5,353 nucleotides of DNA from the NCBI GenBank assembly GCA_946403615.1, contig CAMJAO010000166.1, positions 1-5,353 of the forward strand, given 5' to 3'. The notes beneath the pieces are model-generated. The model worked only from the letters and a program-made list of their open reading frames with translations, had not been told where the DNA came from and did no database searches. This stretch comes from an uncultured Prevotellaceae bacterium. Lineage in GTDB: Bacteria > Bacteroidota > Bacteroidia > Bacteroidales > Bacteroidaceae. Position 1 is the first letter of the stretch; every line of letters starts with the position of its first letter. The position numbers were made by a program, and so were the translations under genes. Of this stretch, positions 1 through 5,353 are shown one piece after another.

Positions 1-2348
1 ATAATGAGATAATATGCATTGAGGTGCGTGCGAATCGAGTCGGCGTAACGAAGGGTATTCTCGTATTTCCCGTCTATGTTTGATGTATATGCACTGTCGG
101 CAAAGATGTCACAAACCGCCAAATGAGGATTCACCCGCATATTGTCAAGAGCGTATGTAGATGCGCTGCCCCACAATGACACGCCAAATATGAGCAACGC
201 TCTTGCTATACCTTTAGGCAGACGGAAGAAGAAACGGCTGCCTTCACCCTTGCGGCTTTCCACGCCAATGGCACAAACGGAAAAGATGTTACTGATTTTT
301 TTATACTTTTCAATGATACCTTTGCAGTTCAACAAGCCGAAACCATGACCTTTCTCATCATCTGTGGTGGAGTCTGTTATGTTTTTTTCAGTCAGAATGT
401 TGGTGTCAAAGAGAGAATCTGCTTTCTCCTGCGACATCCCTACACCAGTGTCTTTTACAGATATTTCAACATATTGGTCAGTATGTGTTGAATAAACCTG
501 AACCTCGCCACCGTTTTTAGTGAATTTTCTGGCATTGTCTGCCATGGTGTTAATCATGAAAAGCGTCAATATCCTGTCCGCTTTTACCACATCTTCCGTG
601 GGTTCCACCTCTAACTGTATTCCTTTTAGCGAGAAACCCATTTTTCCTCTGTCAATGATGTCGAATAGTGCTTGCAACGGGAAACTTTCTATATGTAAGT
701 TCAATTGCCCTTGCCGCAATTGTATCCACTGGGTCAAAACCTCGTTATATTCAATGATTTTATCTGTCAACTCATTGACATATTCGTATCTTTTTTCGCG
801 TGTTTCAGGCGATTCGTCCTGCGTGTTGAGACGGTCAATCTCATGCAGCATTCTGTCTATAAATGGTGTGATGCTGTTGACCAATGATATCTTGGCTCTC
901 TGCTCCAGATTCTCTTTTTTGTTTTTTGCCAGCAGCATCGTGTTGACATATTGTTGTTCGGCAATTTCTTCTTGTCGGTCATCAAGCAGAGCCATGGCCT
1001 TACGGTTACTCTCCTCCCAATCTTTCAATGGTTGTGCCAAATCATCAAGCAACCCGTTCTTGTCTTTTTTTCTGCGAAGGAAAATAAAAATGCCGATAGC
1101 CACGATGGTCAAGATAATTACGGCTACAACGGCAAATATCAACAGATTGGTTTGGGCAACAGCCTTGTTTAACTGGTCAGCCCTGGATTCCAAATACCTG
1201 TCTTGACGAGTCTGCTCCTGCTTGTCTAAGTAAAAATTTCGGTTCAGGTCACTGTTATGTTTGTCGTTCATGGCGGCATACACCACACTGAGTTGCTCTC
1301 GTATTGATGCCACGAGGTCTGGAGCCTGATTAATCAGCGTGTCTTTCGTCAGAGCCTCTTGCAAGCATATCAATGACGACGGGTAATCATTAATACTCCA
1401 ATAACACTGAGAAAGTGTACGGTATGAACCTGCCACCTGATACACATCGCCGTATTCTGTAAAGATATCAAGCGACTTTTGAGCAAGATAGCCGGCAAGC
1501 AAACTGTCAGGCATGTTGTCGGGATTCAAATACTTCATGGCCGGCAGATTGTCCGCTATCAGACGCGTAGGCTCGGGGGTGAGATGCTCACTGATGGCTT
1601 GCATGGCATTTGCCGTCCAGAACGGGTAGTTGTTCTGAGTCGACAACATGTAACAACGCAACAGATGGTCAAACTCTATCTGGTTAATCTCATCTTGACT
1701 GCCCTCATTGATGATGCCGCCAGCACCTATGTTATAAAGATAATTGAGATATTGTGCGGTATCATTCTCAATGATCATTTTGCTGTCGATTTCCAATAGC
1801 GCATTGGCGGACTGCTCTTCCAATCCTACATAATAATAGTAAGTTGAAGTAACAATGGAATACTCCGACTGGCCATAAAAGAAACGGTGTTTTAGATGGT
1901 CTGACAATTCGTCATACCCTTCCTCTATACGATTGATTCTTGCCGTGGCACTTTCCTTATATGTATAGAAATCCCTGTTTCTTGACTCTCTCTGGCATAA
2001 ACGCATGTATTGGACATCGGCTATCAGCAACTCAACCTGATTATCAGTCAGTTGTACCAATGAGTCCAACAGCCGGTATGCCTGTTGGTATTGCATTTTG
2101 GCAATACTGACAAAGACCTTGTTGTTAAGCGCCTCTGCCATGCCATCGGGATAGTCTGAAGACAAATCTATGGCACGATCGGCATAATAGGATACAGAAT
2201 CAAGATTTTGATAATGGTATGCATAAGACACATCATTCAACTCATCAACTTGTTCGCGATGGCGAGTGTTGCAAGCCGAAAAAAGGATCAACGAGATGAA
2301 CAGGGAAATAACTCGTGATACTATTCGAAAGTGTTGAGCATACCTCAT
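1..2348 (-). CDS. Lipoprotein-anchored TPR sensor histidine kinase, DUF5112/DUF5113 type (3' end cut by window edge)
   Basis: This is a large membrane sensor kinase read without interruption from an ATG at 2348 to the left edge; 782 codons are visible and the C-terminus is missing. Order: a signal peptide ending in a lipobox-like FSAC (Cys26); an extracytoplasmic helical region with TPR-like stretches, clearest near residues 71-97 and 304-337; a transmembrane helix at about 401-424 followed by RRKK; a charged, coiled-coil-like linker (425-485); an H-box-like region around 486-505; and a HATPase domain with N-box (DNARKF, Asn605), G1 (DTGVGM, Asp633), G2 (GHGFGL, 667-672) and a final GEGSRFFFRLP (701-711). 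A second hydrophobic stretch (717-733) follows, then the start of a further domain. From memory this architecture matches the Bacteroidetes DUF5112 plus DUF5113 kinases. The expected phospho-acceptor His is not in the usual ITPF/RTPL context; the nearest His is His502. No response regulator is visible, so the partner and signal are unknown. Kinase family is confident; activity is not. Confidence 0.88.
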   Translation of the reverse strand, partial: MRYAQHFRIVSRVISLFISLILFSACNTRHREQVDELNDVSYAYHYQNLDSVSYYADRAIDLSSDYPDGMAEALNNKVFVSIAKMQYQQAYRLLDSLVQLTDNQVELLIADVQYMRLCQRESRNRDFYTYKESATARINRIEEGYDELSDHLKHRFFYGQSEYSIVTSTYYYYVGLEEQSANALLEIDSKMIIENDTAQYLNYLYNIGAGGIINEGSQDEINQIEFDHLLRCYMLSTQNNYPFWTANAMQAISEHLTPEPTRLIADNLPAMKYLNPDNMPDSLLAGYLAQKSLDIFTEYGDVYQVAGSYRTLSQCYWSINDYPSSLICLQEALTKDTLINQAPDLVASIREQLSVVYAAMNDKHNSDLNRNFYLDKQEQTRQDRYLESRADQLNKAVAQTNLLIFAVVAVIILTIVAIGIFIFLRRKKDKNGLLDDLAQPLKDWEESNRKAMALLDDRQEEIAEQQYVNTMLLAKNKKENLEQRAKISLVNSITPFIDRMLHEIDRLNTQDESPETREKRYEYVNELTDKIIEYNEVLTQWIQLRQGQLNLHIESFPLQALFDIIDRGKMGFSLKGIQLEVEPTEDVVKADRILTLFMINTMADNARKFTKNGGEVQVYSTHTDQYVEISVKDTGVGMSQEKADSLFDTNILTEKNITDSTTDDEKGHGFGLLNCKGIIEKYKKISNIFSVCAIGVESRKGEGSRFFFRLPKGIARALLIFGVSLWGSASTYALDNMRVNPHLAVCDIFADSAYTSNIDGKYENTLRYADSIRTHLNAYYLI

Positions 2349-2357
2349 TGTTATGAT

Positions 2358-2397
2358 AAAAACGGCCTCTCCCTGCAAAGATAAGGCAAGGAGAGGC
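2358..2397 (-). terminator. Rho-independent terminator of the kdgK-eda operon
   Basis: Inverted arms of 12 nt (2365-2376 and 2386-2397) flank a 9-nt loop. Eleven positions pair as Watson-Crick, and the remaining one is a G-U wobble when read as minus-strand RNA, so the structure favours that strand. The stem is GC-rich (GCCTCTCC half) and is followed on the minus strand by a run of five T (2362-2358). It begins 14 bp after the eda stop codon, the expected place for the operon terminator. It ends only 9 bp before the kinase ATG on the same strand. Confidence 0.88.
2376..2383 (-). promoter_or_regulatory. Putative Bacteroidota -7 box for the sensor kinase gene
   Basis: On the minus strand this reads TATCTTTG, an exact match to the Bacteroidetes -7 consensus TAnnTTTG. 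It ends 27 bp before the kinase ATG (2348), so a transcript would have a leader of roughly 20 nt. No convincing TTTG -33 box lies 19-21 bp upstream; only a weak TTTC is near 2400. The box sits in the loop of the terminator of the preceding operon. A match of this length can occur by chance, but it is the only good candidate in this short gap. Confidence 0.45.
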
Positions 2398-2411
2398 TCG
2401 AAATATCTTAC

Positions 2412-3083
2412 TTATCCACGTGCGGCTGCTATATATCCCAGCGCTTCACGACATTTGTCAGAAATTGCTTTCCAGTCCTCTGCCTCAATAACCTCCTTCG
2501 GGAATAGTTTAGAGCCCATACCCACGCAGAGCACGCCAGCCTTAATCCAACTTTCCAGATTCTCTTTTTCTGGCGAGACTCCACCGGTCACCATAATATT
2601 GGACCATCTGAGCGGTGCCATCATATTTTTAACAAAAGACGGACCACCGACATTACCTGCAGGGAACACTTTTGTCACGTCGCAACCCATAGCCTGCGCA
2701 TTGTTGATTTCACTGACTGACCCGCATCCGGGGCTATAAGGAACCAACCGACGGTTGCACACATCACAAATAGCGGGGTTGAAGTTAGGACCAACGATGA
2801 AATTTGCACCCAACTGTAAATACAGAGCAGCAGTTGCGGGATCAACTACGGTGCCAACGCCCATAATCATCTCTGGGCAATTTTTGGCAACCCACTTGTT
2901 TACTTCTGAGAAAACCTCATGGGCATAATCTCCGCGATTCGTAAACTCAAAAACGCGGACACCTCCGTCATAACATGCTTTAATGACTTTTTTCGCCACT
3001 TCGGCATCGCTATGATAGAACACAGGCACCATGCCGGTCTCACGCATTGCCGTAATAATTTGAACTTTATTAAATCTTGCCAT
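2412..3083 (-). CDS. eda: KDPG/KHG aldolase (2-dehydro-3-deoxy-6-phosphogluconate aldolase)
   Basis: A cytosolic class I aldolase that cleaves 2-keto-3-deoxy-6-phosphogluconate to pyruvate and glyceraldehyde-3-phosphate; many members also act on 4-hydroxy-2-oxoglutarate. The protein has 223 residues, about the usual length for a single TIM-barrel Eda. Motifs that align with E. coli Eda are: VRVFEFTNRG (Glu46 as the catalytic acid/base, Arg50), GVGT (75-78), the GPNF strand end (98-101), TKVFPAG with Schiff-base Lys138, and the phosphate-binding TGGVSPE (166-172) and GMGS (188-191) loops. All key residues are present. It is the second gene of an operon, 13 bp after kdgK, so the product of the first enzyme feeds the second. 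AGGAA lies directly against the ATG, too close to act as a standard ribosome site. A rho-independent terminator follows the stop. Family assignment is secure. Its real substrate could be a related KDPGal-type compound, but the kdgK neighbour favours KDPG. Confidence 0.95.
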   Translation of the reverse strand: MARFNKVQIITAMRETGMVPVFYHSDAEVAKKVIKACYDGGVRVFEFTNRGDYAHEVFSEVNKWVAKNCPEMIMGVGTVVDPATAALYLQLGANFIVGPNFNPAICDVCNRRLVPYSPGCGSVSEINNAQAMGCDVTKVFPAGNVGGPSFVKNMMAPLRWSNIMVTGGVSPEKENLESWIKAGVLCVGMGSKLFPKEVIEAEDWKAISDKCREALGYIAAARG

Positions 3084-3096
3084 TTCCTATAATCAA

Positions 3097-4122
3097 TTAT
3101 CTTTGTACTCTACCTGATGCGTCACCGCCAGCCAGGTTTTCTACTTCTTCGCGGGAGACAAGGTTGAAATCACCGGGAATTGTATGTTTCAAAGCAGATG
3201 CAGCCACAGCATATTCCAATGCTTTTCCCTGATTGTCGGGATAAGTCAACAATCCATGAATCAATCCTCCAGAGAAGGAATCGCCACCACCTACACGGTC
3301 GATGATGGGCATAATATCATAACGTTTGCTCTGATAAAATTCTTTTCCGTTATAAATCAATGCTTTCCAACCATTATGAGAGGCCGAGAAGGATTCACGG
3401 AGTGTACTAACGACATATTTGAAACCAAATGTGTCCATCATACCCTTGAATATGCCAAAATAGCCTTCCGCATCTGTCTTACCGCCTTCCACGTCAGCCT
3501 CAGGTTTGAAACCTAAGCACAGTTGAGCATCTTCTTCGTTTCCGATACATACGTCAACGTACTTCATAAGAGGTTTCATGATGCTTTGTGCCTTTTCCGA
3601 GGTCCACAGTTTCTTTCTGAAATTCAAGTCACAGCTGACTGTGACACCGTGCCTTTTTGCCGCCTCACATGCCAACCGTGTCAACTCTGCCGCCTTGTCA
3701 CTGATAGCAGGTGTTATTCCGCTCCAGTGGAACCACTGAGCGCCCTCCATGATAGCATCAAAATCAAAATCTTCGGGGTCGGCTTCAGCGATAGAACTGC
3801 CAGCGCGGTCATATATCACTTTAGACGGACGCATAGATGCTCCTGACTCGAGGTAGTAAATACCAACGCGGTTGCCACCTCGGGCGATAAATTTTGTTTC
3901 TACGCCATATTTGCGTAACGCATTGACGGCGCATTGACCGATTTCATGCTTGGGGAGTTTGGAGACAAAATATGCCTGATGTCCATAATTTGCCAGACTG
4001 ACAGCCACATTAGCCTCGCCGCCACCATATACGACATCAAAAAACTCACTCTGGACAAATCTCTTTTGTCCTGGAGAAGATAAGCGAAGCATGATTTCGC
4101 CCAATGTTACGATTTTTGCCAT
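3097..4122 (-). CDS. kdgK: 2-keto-3-deoxygluconate kinase, PfkB/ribokinase family
   Basis: Cytosolic sugar kinase that phosphorylates 2-keto-3-deoxygluconate with ATP to give KDPG, the substrate of the aldolase encoded next. The protein has 341 residues. The PfkB N-terminal signature is GGGEANVAVSLANYG (33-47). A substrate-lid stretch GIYYLESG...MRPSKVIYDRAGSS (87-110) resembles KDG kinases, with Tyr89/Tyr90, Arg98 and Arg106 as likely sugar contacts. CDLNFRKKLW (164-173) and GNEED (194-198) follow. The C-terminal PfkB signature DRVGGGDSFSGG (275-286) carries catalytic base Asp281 and the anion-hole glycines. The ATG at 4122 is chosen because MAKIVTLGE is the normal family N-terminus. An in-frame TTG at 4176 would add 18 unlike residues and overlaps the putative -7 box, so it is rejected. 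First gene of the operon; no Shine-Dalgarno, A-rich leader. Expression is probably controlled by the divergent LacI-family gene. Another keto-sugar acid kinase activity is possible but less likely. Confidence 0.94.
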   Translation of the reverse strand: MAKIVTLGEIMLRLSSPGQKRFVQSEFFDVVYGGGEANVAVSLANYGHQAYFVSKLPKHEIGQCAVNALRKYGVETKFIARGGNRVGIYYLESGASMRPSKVIYDRAGSSIAEADPEDFDFDAIMEGAQWFHWSGITPAISDKAAELTRLACEAAKRHGVTVSCDLNFRKKLWTSEKAQSIMKPLMKYVDVCIGNEEDAQLCLGFKPEADVEGGKTDAEGYFGIFKGMMDTFGFKYVVSTLRESFSASHNGWKALIYNGKEFYQSKRYDIMPIIDRVGGGDSFSGGLIHGLLTYPDNQGKALEYAVAASALKHTIPGDFNLVSREEVENLAGGDASGRVQR

Positions 4123-4173
4123 TTTCTTGTTTTGTCTTAAAAAGTTTTTAAATTGAATGTTAAATTGCGAGTA

Positions 4174-4181
4174 CAAAAGTA
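4174..4181 (-). promoter_or_regulatory. Putative -7 box of the kdgK-eda operon
   Basis: Read on the minus strand this is TACTTTTG, an exact match to the Bacteroidetes TAnnTTTG -7 element, 51 bp before the kdgK ATG at 4122. The leader would be roughly 45 nt and A/T-rich. The -33 region (about 4201-4206) offers only a TTTC-like match. It is the best candidate on this strand in the intergenic region and independently supports the ATG start of kdgK. Confidence 0.6.
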
Positions 4182-4215
4182 GTATTTATTTCCCGAAAAA
4201 AGAAAGAAATGAAGA

Positions 4216-4231
4216 AAAAATGACCATTTTT
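4216..4231. repeat. Perfect 7-bp inverted repeat, possible operator
   Basis: AAAAATG and CATTTTT form perfect arms around a 2-bp AC spacer, giving a 16-bp palindrome. It lies 34 bp upstream of the kdgK -7 box and 45 bp before the regulator -7 box, so a bound protein could affect either promoter. LacI-family dimers bind palindromes of about this length, but the arms are A/T-rich, in an A/T-rich region, and lack the central CG typical of many LacI operators. Function is inferred from position and symmetry only. Confidence 0.35.
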
Positions 4232-4259
4232 GCGAAATATTCTAACCATGCTCACACTC

Positions 4260-4295
4260 AATTCGATAAATATTGTTATTTTTGCACATCGAATT
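4260..4295. repeat. 8-bp inverted repeat flanking the regulator promoter, possible autoregulatory operator pair
   Basis: AATTCGAT (4260-4267) and its exact reverse complement ATCGAATT (4288-4295) are separated by 20 bp. The pair brackets the putative -7 box of the LacI-family gene (4277-4284). Centre-to-centre spacing is 28 bp, so they would be two half-sites or two separate sites rather than one compact operator. Each arm contains TCGA. Position suits self-repression by the regulator, or another factor, but no experimental or comparative support can be seen here. Confidence 0.35.
4277..4284 (+). promoter_or_regulatory. Putative -7 box of the LacI-family regulator gene
   Basis: TATTTTTG matches the Bacteroidetes TAnnTTTG consensus exactly and lies 39 bp before the regulator ATG at 4324. 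No TTTG -33 element is visible 19-21 bp upstream, so the promoter may be weak or factor-dependent. It is bracketed by an 8-bp inverted repeat. The leader from here to the ATG has no Shine-Dalgarno sequence. Confidence 0.5.
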
Positions 4296-4323
4296 ATTGT
4301 TGTGTTCAGATTTTTATAATCAG

Positions 4324-5353
4324 ATGAAGCAAAAAATCAGGATTAAAGATATCGCAGAACGGGCGGGCGTGTCTGTGGGTACAGTGGACCGTGTGCTGCA
4401 TAACCGTCCAAACATTTCCAAGCCGGCTCGTGAAAAAGTGGAAAAAGCCTTGCAGGAAATGAACTATCAACCCAACATGTATGCAAGTGCATTAGCATAT
4501 AATCGTTCATATACTTTTTATTTCATCATGCCCAAACATGCTTCCGAGGCATATTGGGAAGAAATAGAAGAAGGAGGCATGAAAGCCTGTGACGCCCGAC
4601 GCGATTTTCATATTGATGTAAAATTCATCTATTACACTCGTCTTGAAGACTCCACATTTCTGACCGCATATCAACAATGTCTCGACTTGAATCCAGACGG
4701 AGTCATCATAGTGCCATCCAACCTGGAAATCACCCGCGAATTCACAAATATTTTGCATGAAAAGAACATACCATTTGTACTCCTCGACTCATACATGCCC
4801 GATTTGAGACCCTTGGCTTTTTATGGCCAGGACTCTTTCAGCAGCGGTTATTTCGCTGCGAAAATGCTCATGTTGTTGGCTGCAAATGAAAAGGAACTGA
4901 TGCTCATGAAACTCACGCGCGACGGACGTGTGGCAAGCAAACAACAAGATAACCGCGAAGTCGGTTTCCGCCATTACATGCGTGAGCATTTTCCGAAAGT
5001 GAAAATCAACGAGGTGCAGTTACCATTAGCAGATGAGGAAAAATCTTCGTATGACGATATTTTGGAGAAATATTTCTCAAAGCATCCGAAAACCCATCAT
5101 TGCATCACGTTTTGTTCCAGAGCTCATATCGTTGGGGATTTTTTACTGCGAACCAACAGGCGTGACGTGCAAATAATGGGATATGATATGGTTCATAAAA
5201 ACGCCAATTGCCTACGCGAAGGCAGCATATCTTTCCTGATAGTATTGCCAGCACATACCCGGCTAACAAGGTCGCTGCTGCCCCGGCGATGCAGAAAAGA
5301 GCCATCTGCCCATCACTCATCCGCTCTGCATAAACATCAATCTGCATGCCGAT
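4324..5353 (+). CDS. LacI-family transcriptional regulator, likely of the KDG operon (3' end incomplete and anomalous)
   Basis: Cytoplasmic DNA-binding repressor/activator of the LacI family. Residues 5-51 form the LacI helix-turn-helix (IKDIAERAGVSVGTVDRVLHN, then the YQPN end). Residues 52-61, ASALAYNR, are the hinge helix with Leu57 as the likely minor-groove wedge. A periplasmic-binding-protein-like sugar sensor follows, with YTFYFIMP (about 63-70), a PDGVIIVPSN strand and MGYDMV (285-290, Asp288 a likely ligand contact). The recognition helix has TVDRV instead of the usual TVSRV, as in many Bacteroidetes regulators. It starts 201 bp from kdgK on the opposite strand, a classic regulator/target arrangement, so its effector is probably a KDG-pathway or hexuronate compound (inferred). 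The frame stays open to the window end, but after GSISFLI (ending 5241, residue 306) the reading becomes Arg/His/Ser-rich and unlike the family; the true C-terminal ~35 residues appear to be missing or replaced. Confidence 0.88.
   Translation, partial: MKQKIRIKDIAERAGVSVGTVDRVLHNRPNISKPAREKVEKALQEMNYQPNMYASALAYNRSYTFYFIMPKHASEAYWEEIEEGGMKACDARRDFHIDVKFIYYTRLEDSTFLTAYQQCLDLNPDGVIIVPSNLEITREFTNILHEKNIPFVLLDSYMPDLRPLAFYGQDSFSSGYFAAKMLMLLAANEKELMLMKLTRDGRVASKQQDNREVGFRHYMREHFPKVKINEVQLPLADEEKSSYDDILEKYFSKHPKTHHCITFCSRAHIVGDFLLRTNRRDVQIMGYDMVHKNANCLREGSISFLIVLPAHTRLTRSLLPRRCRKEPSAHHSSALHKHQSACR
5242..5353 (-). other. Possible fragment of an unrelated membrane-protein gene on the opposite strand
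   Basis: Read on the minus strand from the right edge, this stretch is open and gives a polar lead (MQIDVYAERMSDGQ) followed by a plausible membrane helix (MALFCIAGAAATLLAGYVLAI). That looks more like real protein than the plus-strand reading of the same bases, which is rich in Arg, His and Ser. The minus frame stays open to 5105, but beyond 5242 it is simply antisense to the regulator. I do not recognise the family; an inner-membrane transporter is one guess. It could be the tail of a neighbouring gene joined here by rearrangement or misassembly, or a chance antisense frame. Confidence 0.35.

Noticed and set aside
142..348. Short plus-strand frame near the left edge
   Set aside because: Antisense to the kinase G2-box and second membrane region; no family resemblance and no start signals.
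520..1206. Open plus-strand frame of 228 codons
   Set aside because: It is antisense to the kinase. Its product is rich in Ser and Cys with no recognisable domain, while the minus-strand reading contains clear TM, linker and HATPase motifs.
2353..2739. Plus-strand frame of 128 codons
   Set aside because: Mirror of the well-supported aldolase gene and its terminator; composition is that of an antisense reading.
3184..3846. Two plus-strand frames (3184-3516 and 3523-3846)
   Set aside because: Both are antisense to kdgK, which has all its PfkB motifs in the minus frame.
4123..4176. N-terminal extension of KdgK by 18 residues from a TTG at 4176
   Set aside because: The extension is unlike the family N-terminus and its start codon overlaps the putative -7 box; the ATG at 4122 gives the standard MAKIVTLGE start.
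4507..4989. Two minus-strand frames (4507-4758 and 4789-4989)
   Set aside because: Antisense to the sugar-binding domain of the LacI-family regulator; no recognisable motifs.
1..5353. tRNA, rRNA, CRISPR array, insertion-sequence ends, riboswitch
   Set aside because: No cloverleaf, tandem spaced repeats, transposase motifs or recognisable aptamer core was seen by eye on either strand; almost all of the window is accounted for by protein genes.

Overview
The window looks like chromosomal DNA from a Bacteroidota bacterium, probably Bacteroidales of the Prevotella/Bacteroides kind. The grounds are: exact TAnnTTTG-type -7 promoter boxes in front of all three transcription units, A/T-rich leaders with no clear Shine-Dalgarno sequence, a lipoprotein-anchored TPR histidine kinase of the DUF5112/DUF5113 type, and a LacI regulator with the TVDRVLHN recognition helix common in that phylum. 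The genus is inferred, not proven.

Layout, left to right. Positions 1-2348 (minus) hold most of a large membrane sensor kinase, whose C-terminus runs off the left edge. Positions 2349-2411 are a very compact intergenic stretch with a rho-independent terminator for the operon upstream and, inside the hairpin loop, a -7 box for the kinase gene. Positions 2412-4122 (minus) hold a two-gene operon: kdgK-like 2-keto-3-deoxygluconate kinase first, then an eda-like KDPG aldolase, 13 bp apart. Positions 4123-4323 are a divergent promoter region with two -7 boxes and two inverted repeats that could be operators. From 4324 (plus) a LacI-family regulator runs toward the right edge.

How it works together: KdgK phosphorylates 2-keto-3-deoxygluconate (KDG) to KDPG, and Eda splits KDPG into pyruvate and glyceraldehyde-3-phosphate. 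This is the common lower end of hexuronate, pectin and related sugar-acid catabolism. The divergent LacI regulator is the natural candidate to control the operon in response to a pathway sugar; this is inferred from position. No upstream isomerases, dehydratases, lyases or transporter are in the window. The kinase has its own putative promoter and may be unrelated to KDG metabolism.

The points most worth a second look are: (1) the last ~112 bp, where the LacI reading frame loses family-like sequence at about 5242 and a credible membrane-protein reading appears on the opposite strand, suggesting a rearrangement or an assembly junction; (2) the kinase, which has a lipobox, an apparently degenerate H-box and a second membrane segment after its ATPase domain; (3) the overlapping terminator and promoter at 2358-2397; (4) the two inverted repeats in the divergent promoter region. 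No wholly new system is demonstrable here.
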